Shown: positions 1-9,258, counted from the first letter of the stretch. The stretch: DNA of 64,000 nt from Candidatus Tepidiaquacellales bacterium UBA2330 (GCA_002344965.1 DDUU01000058.1:22753-86752), one strand, 5' to 3'. Numbers and translations are program-made. Notes: a model not told the origin generated them from the sequence alone.

Positions 1-497
1 TACGAATCAATTGAATGAGCCGCATCTTCTATTATAAAAAAATTATGCCGCTTTGATAATTCGATCAGCGGATCCATATCAACCGCTATACCTGCGTAAT
101 GCACGACTACAACAGCTTTCGTCTTCGGCGTAAAAAGCTTCTCAATTTTTTTTACATCTATATTCGGAGTATTTTCCTCACTGTCACAAAAAATTATCCT
201 CGCGCCTCTTAATACAAAAGCATTTGCCGAAGATACAAAAGTGTAGGCGGGTACTATTACTTCATCCCCTTCTTTTATGTCAATCAATATTGCAGACATT
301 TCCAGCGCATCAGTGCAGGAAGTTGTAAGCAGCACTTTTTTGAATCCGTACCTCTGCTCAAAAAATTCATGACATTTTTTTGTAAACATCCCGTCACCTG
401 AAATTTTTCTTGACTTCACAGATTCAAGTATATACTCTGTTTCTTTTCCTGTCAGATACGGCTTATTAAAGCCTATGTGTCTTTTCTCTTTTTCCAA
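1..497 (-). CDS. wecE: dTDP-4-amino-4,6-dideoxygalactose transaminase, N-terminal part (runs off left edge)
   Basis: The first 165 codons are visible. The start is TTG at 497; a TAA lies two codons upstream in frame and there is no earlier start. The translation follows the WecE/RffA pattern closely: SGDGMFTKKC near residue 33, the VLLTTSCTDALEM phosphate/PLP-loop region, GDEVIVPAYTFVSSANAFVLRGA, and VVHYAGIAVDMD. The PLP lysine lies beyond the edge, so catalysis cannot be checked here. The family transfers an amino group to dTDP-4-keto-6-deoxyglucose, giving dTDP-4-amino-4,6-dideoxygalactose (the Fuc4N precursor). It sits last in a module with a NeuD-type acyltransferase and a WbqC protein, which fits making and acylating a 4-amino sugar. 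No RmlA/RmlB is in the window. Confidence 0.88.
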   Translation of the reverse strand, partial: MEKEKRHIGFNKPYLTGKETEYILESVKSRKISGDGMFTKKCHEFFEQRYGFKKVLLTTSCTDALEMSAILIDIKEGDEVIVPAYTFVSSANAFVLRGARIIFCDSEENTPNIDVKKIEKLFTPKTKAVVVVHYAGIAVDMDPLIELSKRHNFFIIEDAAHSIDS

Positions 498-545
498 TTT
501 TTATAAATATGAATCTGCTTTTATATTTAAAAATATTCTCATTTC

Positions 546-1478
546 TTATACTTCAAGTTCCGCAAGTCCCATACCGGTTCTGCCGAAACTGTTGCCGTTA
601 TACAGCATATATCTTTTTCCTTTAAAATCATAAATAAAAGAATATTCAATCATTTCCGAATCCCAGCCGGAGTCTGATACTTCCAGATTTATTGCATCAT
701 CCATACGCTGCCAGCTCTTTCCGTCAGGCGATTCCGCATAACCTATTCTGTAAGTTTTATTCTTTTCTGATTCCCTGTATGAATACCACATTTTATATAT
801 ACCTTCTTCTTTAAGAACGAATGGTCTCGCGATAGCGTATTCAAACTCATTTTTAAAATCAATACAAATTTGTCCATTTCTGTCCCAGTTAATTCCGTCA
901 GACGATTCTGCATATCTTATATTGTAATAATGCTTGAGTTCTCCATCCTCTTCAGTCCATTTTATTAGCGAGACATACCACATTTTTAATTTGCCTTCAT
1001 CATTTATTACAAAAGGAGCGAAGGTAGAATAAGGATCAATGTCATTTGAATATAGCACAGCAGGACCTCTGGAAATTTTTTTAAAATTTTCCCCTCCGTC
1101 TTTGCTTACCGCCGCTCCGTTAAAAGAAAAGAACGGAACATTTTTTCCGAGTGTCCACCCGTTATAATATAGAAATTCTTTGTTTTCAAAACTGACGCAG
1201 GAAGTCGGCATAATTCCCGCATCATCAAATGCGCCAAGCTGACCGAGTCTAAGCACAGGTTCATCACTTACTCTTAATATTCTGAACGGATCATTCAAAT
1301 CAATATCAATAAATGCTCCCTGAGATCTTCCCTTAACATCACGGGCAGAAAAAAATATTCTCGCCTCGTCATTATTTCTTTTAACAAGCACCGGCATCAT
1401 AGCGTGAGTGTGCATCCACTCAGACTTACCGTCCGGAGCATACATCAGTCCCAGCTTTTTCCATTTTTGATTACTCAT
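546..1478 (-). CDS. five-bladed beta-propeller glycosidase-like protein (GH43/GH32/GH130-like fold)
   Basis: This 310-residue soluble protein has repeated blade-like motifs: MWYVS near residue 167, MWYSYRES near 230, and several SxDGxxW/F segments (SKDGGENF, SSDGINW, SPDGKSW). These are typical of the beta-fructosidase/arabinanase superfamily. No signal peptide is visible, so it is probably cytoplasmic. Similar proteins are common beside aminotransferase and acetyltransferase genes of O-antigen loci, where their reaction is not established; they may bind or process a nucleotide-sugar or lipid-linked sugar rather than degrade polymer. It lies 12 bp downstream of the acetyltransferase gene and 48 bp upstream of the wecE start. 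The fold is fairly secure; the activity is unknown. Confidence 0.72.
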   Translation of the reverse strand: MSNQKWKKLGLMYAPDGKSEWMHTHAMMPVLVKRNNDEARIFFSARDVKGRSQGAFIDIDLNDPFRILRVSDEPVLRLGQLGAFDDAGIMPTSCVSFENKEFLYYNGWTLGKNVPFFSFNGAAVSKDGGENFKKISRGPAVLYSNDIDPYSTFAPFVINDEGKLKMWYVSLIKWTEEDGELKHYYNIRYAESSDGINWDRNGQICIDFKNEFEYAIARPFVLKEEGIYKMWYSYRESEKNKTYRIGYAESPDGKSWQRMDDAINLEVSDSGWDSEMIEYSFIYDFKGKRYMLYNGNSFGRTGMGLAELEV

Positions 1479-1490
1479 GAATTAAATTTT

Positions 1491-2159
1491 TCAGGATATT
1501 TTGATTTCATCGCTTTTCTTATCAAAGTGCGTTGACCTTGCCGGAAGATACACCCCTTTTTCTTCAGTGTCTTTCATGATGATTGCACCTGCGGCAATAA
1601 GTGTTTCAGGAGCTATGGTAATGCCGTCTCGTATTGTTGCGTTCACTCCGAGGAAACAGTTTCTTTTGATTGTAACAAATCCGGAGACAACTACATGGGA
1701 TGTTATGAAATTATGATCTTCAATTATAACATCATGTCCGATATGATTTCCGCTCCAGAGCACTACGTTGTTGCCGATTTTTACAAACGGCTGGATCGTA
1801 TTATCCTCAAGTATGAAACAGTTGTCGCCCGGCTGAAACTGCGACAGGTAAGAACATCTTGAGCTTATATAATTAGCCATTCTGTATCCTTTGTCTTTAC
1901 ACTGGTTGTAAAGATCCTCTCTAATCTTGTTCATATTCGTATATCCGACTGCTGCAAACGCTTCATACTCCGAAGGCGGATAAGTTTTATCAATATCTTC
2001 AAGCGGTATGACAGGCAGTCCTTCAAATTCAGTTTCGCTTATATATTTTTTATTTACTGAAAATGCAGCAGTCTCATATTCCGAATCTATATCAAAAAAA
2101 TACTTTGCAAGCCGCGCATTTGAAGTGTTTCCTATTATAATAACTTTTTTGTTTTTCAT
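1491..2159 (-). CDS. NeuD/FdtC-type sugar acyltransferase (PglD-like N-terminus, left-handed beta-helix)
   Basis: Residues 1-85 form a small Rossmann-like domain (KKVIIIGNTSNARLAKYFF), and residues 95-205 carry hexapeptide repeats (VKIGNNVVLWSGNHIGHDVIIEDHNF, IKRNCFLGVNATIRDGITIAPETLIAAGAII). This is the architecture of NeuD/PglD/FdtC/PerB enzymes, which acylate a sugar amine or hydroxyl using acetyl-CoA. The NHIGHD segment near residues 138-143 supplies the candidate catalytic histidine. Being two genes away from wecE, it most likely N-acylates the dTDP-4-amino-4,6-dideoxyhexose made there. Substrate and acyl donor are inferred. Confidence 0.82.
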   Translation of the reverse strand: MKNKKVIIIGNTSNARLAKYFFDIDSEYETAAFSVNKKYISETEFEGLPVIPLEDIDKTYPPSEYEAFAAVGYTNMNKIREDLYNQCKDKGYRMANYISSRCSYLSQFQPGDNCFILEDNTIQPFVKIGNNVVLWSGNHIGHDVIIEDHNFITSHVVVSGFVTIKRNCFLGVNATIRDGITIAPETLIAAGAIIMKDTEEKGVYLPARSTHFDKKSDEIKIS

Positions 2160-2160
2160 T

Positions 2161-2853
2161 TTACTTAAATGTTTTCATAAATTTTTTTGCATCCGGACCT
2201 TCGTTGAATATCAGGTCTATAATGCTGACGGCGTGAGTGAATTCACCGTGAAGCTGCCTGTACTCGGGATAACCGGAGTAATCAAAATAGTGAACCTTTA
2301 TATTTTTTTTTTCAAACTTGCTTTCATCCATGTAAGCTTTTGCTGCAGGACCGGAATAATAATCAGTTGCACCGAGCTTTTCGCAAATATCAATAAGTCT
2401 TTCAGTTCTGTCTTCAAGCAGCTCAAACTCTTCCGACAACCGGATTTTTTTTTCTATCCCAAGTATTCCGCAGATCGCTTTCGTAAATGTATAATTTACG
2501 TCACTGATAAATTCATATTCCCTTCCCAGATAAAGCTCGCTGAATATATCTTTATACTCTTTAAAGTATTCCGCTTTTGAATAATTATGAACAATTGTAT
2601 CCCAGTGGTTCTTAGCCCAGCCGGGATCGCTGATCTTTGTATCTTTTATTTTCTGAAAATATTTTCCCTTCACATCAACAGGTACGCTCAGCCATTTCAA
2701 GCCGTCTTTTGTCTTTATCTGATTCCTGTTCCTCCAGTCTCTTTTTGTAAACTGCATATCATCATAGAAAACAAACTCATCCGCTAAGTTTACCGAATCA
2801 AAGAATCCCTTCCACGGAATATAATTTGACTGTGTAATTACAACCTTTTTCAA
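2161..2853 (-). CDS. WbqC family protein
   Basis: The N-terminus VVITQSNYIPWKGFFD is the WbqC-family hallmark (PF08889), followed by the conserved VFYDDMQFTKRDWRNRN stretch and a later YYSGPAAKAYMD segment. The length of 230 aa is usual for the family. WbqC proteins occur in O-antigen loci and are proposed to act in making or attaching unusual acylamino sugars, but a reaction is not firmly assigned. It is separated by only 1-2 bp from both neighbours, so it is probably translationally coupled to the acyltransferase and to a membrane GT2. Confidence 0.85.
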   Translation of the reverse strand: MKKVVITQSNYIPWKGFFDSVNLADEFVFYDDMQFTKRDWRNRNQIKTKDGLKWLSVPVDVKGKYFQKIKDTKISDPGWAKNHWDTIVHNYSKAEYFKEYKDIFSELYLGREYEFISDVNYTFTKAICGILGIEKKIRLSEEFELLEDRTERLIDICEKLGATDYYSGPAAKAYMDESKFEKKNIKVHYFDYSGYPEYRQLHGEFTHAVSIIDLIFNEGPDAKKFMKTFK

Positions 2854-2854
2854 T

Positions 2855-3778
2855 TCAAAGATTTATTTTTTTATCTATTATATAAAGCGGTCTGCCCTTT
2901 GTCTGCTCAAATATCTTTCCTATATATATTCCGGTAATTCCGATACTCATTAAGATCAGCCCGGTCGAAAATAATACAGCAACTATTAAGCTGGGCCAGC
3001 CTGCCTGAAAGCTTTTCATGAAATAGCTAATGACTATATAAATACCTATCAGCAATGTCACAAATGATATCAGTAATCCGCCGTAAATGGAAAGTCTCAG
3101 GAGCTTGTCCGAATGCGAAGTCCATCCCTGTATTGCCGTGAAAAATAGTTTCGATAATGTATATGATGATTTACCTTCGTATCTTTTTTTATGTTCTACG
3201 TGAACATATGCAGATTTGAATCCAATCCATTTTAATAGCTGTATATAAAGTCTGTCCTGATCTTTTAACTTTACAAATTCGTCCTTTACTCTTTCGCTGA
3301 TCATTGTCATTGAGCCAACTTCAAGATCAAAATTTTTATCGGCAAATAATCTGAATAGAGAATTATAAATTTTAGCTGTTATCTTTTTAAAAAATGAATG
3401 CTTCCTTCCTATTCTTTTTGTGAATACTACTTCATTTCCTTCGTCAAACACTTTAAGCAGATCCTTAAAATATACAGGATCATCCTGCAGGTCACAGTCG
3501 ATGATTATTACCACGTCTCCGGTTGCTGCCTTAAGTCCGGCTGTGATGGCGTAATGCTGACCGAAGTTTCTGCTAAGTCCGATACCTTTTATATTCGGAT
3601 TCTTTCTGCAGTTCTCTTCTATCTTTTTCCATGAATCATCTCCTCCGCAGTCTTCCACTAATATTATTTCATACTTATCCGAGAGCTTCGAAACTTCTTC
3701 CGATACACGCTTCACCAGTTCGTCCACAATTTTTCCGGCTTTATATACCGGACTGACTACTGATATTTTTCTGCTCAT
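2855..3778 (-). CDS. polyisoprenyl-phosphate hexose transferase-like GT2 (GtrB/ArnC/DPM1-like) with two TM helices
   Basis: This 307-aa protein has a GT-A N-terminal domain: SVVSPVYKAG at the start, EDCGGDDSW near residue 43, and the metal-binding DCDLQDDP near residue 94. Two hydrophobic helices follow at about residues 232-252 and 262-287. This is the GtrB/ArnC layout, in which a sugar is moved from a nucleotide donor onto undecaprenyl phosphate at the inner membrane face. As the first gene of the WbqC-NeuD-propeller-WecE set, it may load the acylamino sugar onto the lipid carrier. Its stop overlaps the following gene's start region by 4 bp. The sugar is not known. Confidence 0.83.
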   Translation of the reverse strand: MSRKISVVSPVYKAGKIVDELVKRVSEEVSKLSDKYEIILVEDCGGDDSWKKIEENCRKNPNIKGIGLSRNFGQHYAITAGLKAATGDVVIIIDCDLQDDPVYFKDLLKVFDEGNEVVFTKRIGRKHSFFKKITAKIYNSLFRLFADKNFDLEVGSMTMISERVKDEFVKLKDQDRLYIQLLKWIGFKSAYVHVEHKKRYEGKSSYTLSKLFFTAIQGWTSHSDKLLRLSIYGGLLISFVTLLIGIYIVISYFMKSFQAGWPSLIVAVLFSTGLILMSIGITGIYIGKIFEQTKGRPLYIIDKKINL

Positions 3779-4962
3779 GCTTTTTTTGTCATGGTTTCAA
3801 AAAATTCTTTAAAATATTTTTTTTGTTCTTCGGCTTTAAATTCATTTATTATCCGAGACCGCGCATTGTCAGAAATTTCCTTTCTTCGTTCATAATTCAT
3901 TTCCATAACATCTTTTATTTTATTTTTGAACGACCTGAAATCTCTTTTAGCAATTATCCAGCCGGTCTTTCCGTCTATTATATTTTCCTTCAGACCTTCC
4001 GCATCGCTGACAATACACATCAGTCCGGCTGCCTGAGCTTCAAGGACTGACACACAAAATCCTTCCTCAAAACTCGGCTGAAGATAAATGTCCGTTTTAC
4101 TCATCAAATCCTTTACTTCATCATGCGACTTTTTACCTGCAAAAATAATTTTATCTCTGAGACCTAACTGATAAACTGCAAACTTCAGTCTCTCTGTCTC
4201 CGGACCTTCACCGACTATTGTGTACTTAAAATTTACACCGTCATCGGCAAGCATTTTCATTGCTGATATTGCAGTCTCATAATTTTTTATCCAGTTAAGT
4301 CTTCCGACCGTAAGTATTACCGGCACTGAAATTTCTTTTCTGATTTCAGACTGAGGGAATTTATCCGGATCCACTGCAGGTGTAATTTTTTTATAAGGTG
4401 TATTCTCAGAAAGTCCGTATTTAACGGCTTTGCCTCTTAAATATTCCGAGATAGTATGAACTTTATCCGTGTTCTCCCAGACCTTTTTATAACAGCCGGG
4501 ATTTTTCAAAGGATAAATGTTTATATCATATCCTCTGAAACTTACGCTCATCAGTGCATTCATAGACTTTGCAGTATTTTCTCTTTTTAATGCCATTGTA
4601 GTAAACCCGAAATGAAGTATGTCAATATCCTCCGGAAAAATGTGTGCATTAATATACACTGACTTCAGACATTCTTTGAAATTTTTACCGTCTTCCGATT
4701 CAAGTTTTAATAAATTCAAAGTTCTTTTCGGACTGAACAGAAATGATTTCATTAATACATAAGCATATAAAAAAGCCTGTATAAAAACATTACCTTTCCT
4801 TACAGGATATGCGCTTCTGATCTCAAGATCGCTTTTTTTTTTATTTTTGCTTCCGGTAAATAATATTACATCAAATCCTGATTCTTTAAGTCCCTGTATT
4901 TTCAAATTAAAAAACGTTTCCGAATACTGCGGCGCTTCCGGCAATACCAGTCCAATTCTCAT
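3775..4962 (-). CDS. GT4 family glycosyltransferase
   Basis: This 395-aa GT-B protein carries the GT4 C-terminal signature: VILTVGRLNWIKNYETAI near residue 217, YTIVGEGPE near 250, and the EX7E motif EEGFCVSVLEAQAAG near 306. The N-terminal half binds acceptor and contains a DILHFGF segment. It overlaps the next gene by 4 bp. It is closely similar in layout to the adjacent GT4 at 4967-6151, and the two may be an old tandem duplication. Donor and acceptor sugars cannot be read from sequence. Confidence 0.86.
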   Translation of the reverse strand: MRIGLVLPEAPQYSETFFNLKIQGLKESGFDVILFTGSKNKKKSDLEIRSAYPVRKGNVFIQAFLYAYVLMKSFLFSPKRTLNLLKLESEDGKNFKECLKSVYINAHIFPEDIDILHFGFTTMALKRENTAKSMNALMSVSFRGYDINIYPLKNPGCYKKVWENTDKVHTISEYLRGKAVKYGLSENTPYKKITPAVDPDKFPQSEIRKEISVPVILTVGRLNWIKNYETAISAMKMLADDGVNFKYTIVGEGPETERLKFAVYQLGLRDKIIFAGKKSHDEVKDLMSKTDIYLQPSFEEGFCVSVLEAQAAGLMCIVSDAEGLKENIIDGKTGWIIAKRDFRSFKNKIKDVMEMNYERRKEISDNARSRIINEFKAEEQKKYFKEFFETMTKKA

Positions 4963-4966
4963 TTTA

Positions 4967-6151
4967 CTATGCCTTCAGTATTGAAGCGTAAAAATCCACG
5001 AATCCTTTTTTCAGATTTTCATTACTGAATTTTTCCTTTATCTTATTACGCGCATTTAATATAATTTTTTCCTTAATATCGGTCTTCATATTGCTGAGTT
5101 CGGTAATTTTTTCCGCAAGCAATTCCGGATCTCTTACTTTTACAATAAATCCGTCAATGCCGTCTGAAATCGCTTCATTCATACCTCCGCAGTCTGTACT
5201 GATTACCGGAATGCCCAGTGCCATTGATTCAAGTACTACATTTGCAATTCCTTCCTCCACGCTCGGCAGTATAAGCATATCAGATTCCGAAAGTTCTTTC
5301 ATCAGCATTTCGTGAGGCATACCGCTCTTTAATTCTACCCTGCTCTTTAATTCATCATCATCAAGCATAAATAATATTTCTTCCGGGACTTCTCCCTGCG
5401 CTACTATCGTATATTTAAATTCCTGTCCGTTCTTAATCAAAATCTTCATCGCATCAAGTGCGTAATGATAACCTTTCTTCCAGTGGTATCGCCCGATTGA
5501 GATTATTTTTAACATTCCGGAATCATCAGACCTGATTTCTGCTTTTACATTCCTAAATTCGTCTGATACACCTGAGTAAATCACTTTTATCTTTTTTGAA
5601 TCAGCACCGTATTTCTGCGCTTCTGCGGAAATTGCTTCTGATACTGCATGAAATCCGTCTATCACCGGAAAATACTTCCTGTAGCTTTCAGCAAGCGCAT
5701 TGTCATTTAAAGGGGAATAATTTATATGAGCGCCTCTAAGACTCAGCGCAAAACGGCAGCTAAGCAGTTCAAACAAATACGGATTTTTCTGCAATGTCTT
5801 GCCCCACTGAATATGAAATATATCCGGCTGATTGTTAATGATCGGAAGCATCATGCCGAGTTCTTTTAGTTTATTCTTAAATCCTCTGTCACCCGTAAAT
5901 ATTTTCCTGAGTGTTTTTAAATACTTAGCGGGATTCCTGAATATACTTTTTACTGATTCCTTAATTATAAAAAATAATAACTCAAGTCCTGAATCAGGCG
6001 TGTCAAGTATCTCAACATTTTCATTATATTTTACTTCTCTGAATTTTTTTCCGAACAGCAGGACTTTTATGCCTGACGAAGAAATGTTTTTAATCAGATT
6101 CTCTATGAAAGTTGTTGACGGTATGTTTCCCGAATAAATAGCTACTCTCAT
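4967..6151 (-). CDS. GT4 family glycosyltransferase
   Basis: This 394-aa GT-B enzyme shows IISIGRYHWKKGYHYALDAMKIL near residue 213, TIVAQGE near 247, and the EX7E element EEGIANVVLESMALG near 298 followed by PVISTDCGGMNEAI. It ends 4 bp from its downstream neighbour, consistent with coupled translation. It is probably cytoplasmic or membrane-associated and adds one sugar of the repeat unit. The substrate is unknown. Confidence 0.86.
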   Translation of the reverse strand: MRVAIYSGNIPSTTFIENLIKNISSSGIKVLLFGKKFREVKYNENVEILDTPDSGLELLFFIIKESVKSIFRNPAKYLKTLRKIFTGDRGFKNKLKELGMMLPIINNQPDIFHIQWGKTLQKNPYLFELLSCRFALSLRGAHINYSPLNDNALAESYRKYFPVIDGFHAVSEAISAEAQKYGADSKKIKVIYSGVSDEFRNVKAEIRSDDSGMLKIISIGRYHWKKGYHYALDAMKILIKNGQEFKYTIVAQGEVPEEILFMLDDDELKSRVELKSGMPHEMLMKELSESDMLILPSVEEGIANVVLESMALGIPVISTDCGGMNEAISDGIDGFIVKVRDPELLAEKITELSNMKTDIKEKIILNARNKIKEKFSNENLKKGFVDFYASILKA

Positions 6152-6161
6152 TTAAAATTAT

Positions 6162-7568
6162 TCAGCACTTAATTGTTTTTGAAAACTGCGATAAAGTAAG
6201 AAGCATACTCACCGGATGAGAATATTTTTTACTGTCAGCGCTGATAAATTTTTCATACATATCCGATACAATTTCTTCAGGTATAAATTTCTTAAAAGCG
6301 TTGCTCTCAAATAAATGATTTTTTAAGATACTCTCATTTTCTCTTCCGAGGAACTGTATTTCCCAGTTGCTTCTCACATCTCTCTTTTTAAGAATTTCCT
6401 TTTTAAAAATTCTCTTTGCTTTTCTTAAAACTCTGTTAGGCAGATTCGAAATATTACCGAATGTATTGTAATTATATAAATTCAGCGGTTCATAACTTTG
6501 CCACGGAATTTTTGCAAGGTCAGGATTCTTCATCTTTATATATTCAATCTGAATCTTTCTTCCGCTAAGTAACTCTTCGGGAACAGTGCATATAAACTTG
6601 CACATTTCATCCGAATAATACGGGAGATAAATCTGATGATAATTACTGAATACATTCATATTTGCGCTTGTCCATCTCGGCGCCCAGTATGTTGATTTAA
6701 ACGCCCTGATCCTTGAATTCGCATTGTCAATTTTAATTTCACTCAGCAGTACTGAAATTCTTTCATCAAAATATTCTCTGAAATTTCCGGTTATTTCCCA
6801 GTGTTTCCATAATTTTTCCGCAAGCTCTGTTCCGCCGGTTTTAATTAATTTACCGGTTAGCATTTTTACCTGATCGTCAAAAGTCAGATCATCTTTTACA
6901 CCCATCGAATCAAAAAGCACGTCGCCCCAGTGTCCCGGAAAAAAAATGTTGCCCAGCTCTGAGATCTTTTTAATGACAGCCATTTGTCTCGGATGAGTAA
7001 AATCAGCGCAGCATTGATTAATCTCCGCAAGTTCGTCTATTACTTTCCATAAATATCCTTCAGGTATAATGTATTCACTGTAAGGCAGATCTAAAGTTTT
7101 GCAGATTTCTCTTCCGTATTTTGTCTCATCAAAACTATTTTCAAATTTATATGAATAACAATTCACATCAATTCTTTTGTCAACTGAAGCCGCCTGAGTC
7201 CTGCTGTCAAGCCCGCCTGAAAGAGGAAGTATTACTTTCTTCCCTTTGAGATTTTCAAAATTCAGTTTATCAAATAAATGAGCAAACTCTTCCGTTGCCT
7301 GTTTTAAGCTTATCTGGCGCGGCGTATAGTGCCATTTCCAGTAAACTTCGGAAGATGCTATTCTGTCATTCTCATCAGTTGTATAATCCGTCGCCGGCTG
7401 TAACGCTTCCGTGTCTTTGTAATAAGTATCCTTCCCGAGAAAAAAACCGATCGCAGCGAAAACACAGATCGCCTTGTAATCCATACCTGAGTCATTCCCG
7501 TTCTTATAAAAAATCTGTCGCTCAGGAATTATTTTTGTTCTCAATTTCTTTTCTTCTGAATATATCAA
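6162..7568 (-). CDS. asparagine synthase-like PP-loop amidotransferase lacking the glutaminase domain
   Basis: The ATP-pyrophosphatase signature LSGGLDSRTQA lies near residue 117. Residues 30-62 look like the tail end of a class II glutaminase domain (AAIGFFLGKDTYYKD). The N-terminal Cys nucleophile and most of the Ntn domain are absent, so it cannot take ammonia from glutamine by itself. The reading frame opens with TTG at 7568, overlapping the upstream GT2 by 47 bp; a TTG at 7544 or the ATG at 7484 are alternative starts, and 7544 keeps the conserved-looking IPERQIFYKN segment. Such proteins occur in polysaccharide loci, probably amidating a uronic acid or aminoacyl group. Substrate unknown. 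Confidence 0.75.
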   Translation of the reverse strand: MIYSEEKKLRTKIIPERQIFYKNGNDSGMDYKAICVFAAIGFFLGKDTYYKDTEALQPATDYTTDENDRIASSEVYWKWHYTPRQISLKQATEEFAHLFDKLNFENLKGKKVILPLSGGLDSRTQAASVDKRIDVNCYSYKFENSFDETKYGREICKTLDLPYSEYIIPEGYLWKVIDELAEINQCCADFTHPRQMAVIKKISELGNIFFPGHWGDVLFDSMGVKDDLTFDDQVKMLTGKLIKTGGTELAEKLWKHWEITGNFREYFDERISVLLSEIKIDNANSRIRAFKSTYWAPRWTSANMNVFSNYHQIYLPYYSDEMCKFICTVPEELLSGRKIQIEYIKMKNPDLAKIPWQSYEPLNLYNYNTFGNISNLPNRVLRKAKRIFKKEILKKRDVRSNWEIQFLGRENESILKNHLFESNAFKKFIPEEIVSDMYEKFISADSKKYSHPVSMLLTLSQFSKTIKC

Positions 7569-8532
7569 ATCTTAATTTTGCAGAAATTCTGGATGCTGTG
7601 TCAAAAGGCAGTATAAGATCCAGCAAAAAATCCTTTGAATATTTTTTTTTTAACTCCGGAAAAGATTTAAGACCTCTGTAAAGATCCTTTCTGCTTTTTA
7701 TATAATTTTTTTTGCGGGATAAATTTTTCAGAGTTTTATAATATGCAAATTCATTTTCATCAAAAATACTTTGCTTCGCTGAAGTTCTTTTTAAAAAATC
7801 CAGCACCCATTTGTAAAATTCTAAGTTCCACTCATCCATTTTCCCGCTGCTGCTTGCAATCCTTAGAGTTGAATCCTGATGCTTTCTGTATTTAATTAGT
7901 ATCTCATCATCATAATAAATTGAAAATTTTTCAGCGAGCTTAAGCCATAGGACAATGTCTTCCGAACCTTTTATAGACTCTTCAAATCCTCCTACTTTTT
8001 CAAATTCTTTTCTCCTGACAAGACTTGCGCTTGGTAAAGGCGTTCCTCTAAGGTCGCTTAAGAATATTTCCACAAAGTCCGGCGGATCATACTTTCCGCT
8101 TTCAAGCCCTTTTCCTCTAAAACCGACCGGCTGTTTAAATGATCTGTTGGCGTACCAGTAAAGCGCCGGTCCCCATATCATCGCGCAGTCTGTTTTGCTT
8201 TCAAACAATTTCATCTGATGTGATAGTCTGTTTTCATACCAGATATCATCCTGATCGATAAAAGATATTATTTCGCTTTTTGATAACTCTGCAGCTCTGT
8301 TTCTTGTATAAGCCGTGCCGTTATTTGAATTTCCTTCGTGAGTGTGAAAAAAAATTTTATCAGTGTATTCTTCCGATAGTTTTTTTGCAATGTCCTTCGT
8401 GCCGTCTTTACTTCCGTCGTCAAATAGTATCCACTCCCAGTCTGTATAATCCTGCGCTAATACGCTCTCCGCTGTCTCATGAAGAGTTTTTTCTCCGTTA
8501 TATAACGGCGTAATTATAGATATAGACGGCAA
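7522..8532 (-). CDS. GT2 family glycosyltransferase
   Basis: This 336-aa GT-A enzyme begins SISIITPLYNGEKTLHETAESVLAQ, with the nucleotide-binding LFDDGSKDGT near residue 37 and the DxD-type FIDQDDIWYE near 92. GGFEESIKGSEDIVLWLKLAE near residue 180 supplies the ED catalytic-base motif. Residues 250-330 are a Lys-rich helical tail with no clear TM helix. It abuts the methyltransferase gene upstream (8533) with no gap. Confidence 0.86.
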   Translation of the reverse strand: MPSISIITPLYNGEKTLHETAESVLAQDYTDWEWILFDDGSKDGTKDIAKKLSEEYTDKIFFHTHEGNSNNGTAYTRNRAAELSKSEIISFIDQDDIWYENRLSHQMKLFESKTDCAMIWGPALYWYANRSFKQPVGFRGKGLESGKYDPPDFVEIFLSDLRGTPLPSASLVRRKEFEKVGGFEESIKGSEDIVLWLKLAEKFSIYYDDEILIKYRKHQDSTLRIASSSGKMDEWNLEFYKWVLDFLKRTSAKQSIFDENEFAYYKTLKNLSRKKNYIKSRKDLYRGLKSFPELKKKYSKDFLLDLILPFDTASRISAKLRFDIFRRKEIENKNNS

Positions 8533-9246
8533 TTAATCCTTTTTTAAATAAATTAATCCGTTACCCATTACTCTGCTTCCCGGCTTGATGAATTCTTCAT
8601 GCCTGTAATTTTCTTTTATCTCATTCCAGTATTTATGAACTCCGTAACCGTCTTTAAAAGTATTTATATCATGAAAACCTACTAAACCGTCAGGCGACAT
8701 CAGTTTTACATAGATCTCAAAATCTTTTTTAATTCCTTCATATGTATGATCACCGTCTATATAAAGAAAATCAATTGTATCTTTTCCAAGGACTGACATG
8801 AGCATTTTCAATGTACTTTCTGATTTAGAGTCTCCTCTGATAAATGACAGTGAAGTGTTTCTCCTATCCGCAGTAAACTCGCTGAAAAATTTTATTCTCT
8901 TTTCGTCATATCCGCCTCCGTAATCGCCGTCCGGAAGATCTATGCTTATAATTTTTTCTGCCAGGGGATTTATTCTCGTCCATACATAAAACGTTCCGCC
9001 GTTCCATGTGCCGATTTCGGCAATTACTTTCGGCTTATGTTTCTGAACTCTGATGCAGAGATCTCTTAATTCATTATGCTCCTGAGCTAATCTGATCTTA
9101 TCATAAAATCCCCTGCCCTTATATCTCTTAATTGATTCCAGTACTTCATCAATATTATCCGAAGTTAAAATCTTTTTTAATTTTCTCTTTGAAAGCGTGA
9201 AAGCCGCTTTGTCTTTAATTCTTTCGTAAATGCTGTCTTTTCCCAA
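8533..9246 (-). CDS. class I SAM methyltransferase, CmcI/Methyltransf_24-like
   Basis: The AdoMet motif I is VIAEIGTWNGGTF near residue 75. DFLYIDGDHTYEG near 165 and GLVGFHDI near 188 match the cephalosporin-hydroxylase/CmcI-like methyltransferases, whose acidic and His residues bind Mg2+. The length of 237 aa is normal. It probably O-methylates a sugar or glycan end. Several polysaccharide systems use terminal methylation to set chain length, but nothing here proves that role. Confidence 0.75.
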   Translation of the reverse strand: MGKDSIYERIKDKAAFTLSKRKLKKILTSDNIDEVLESIKRYKGRGFYDKIRLAQEHNELRDLCIRVQKHKPKVIAEIGTWNGGTFYVWTRINPLAEKIISIDLPDGDYGGGYDEKRIKFFSEFTADRRNTSLSFIRGDSKSESTLKMLMSVLGKDTIDFLYIDGDHTYEGIKKDFEIYVKLMSPDGLVGFHDINTFKDGYGVHKYWNEIKENYRHEEFIKPGSRVMGNGLIYLKKD

Positions 9247-9258
9247 TCTTATTTTAAT

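Noticed and set aside
2008..2580. 190-codon plus-strand ORF opposite the acyltransferase and WbqC genes
   Set aside because: It is antisense to two well-supported genes, has no recognisable domain and a Phe/Ile-rich composition typical of reverse reading of AT-rich coding DNA.
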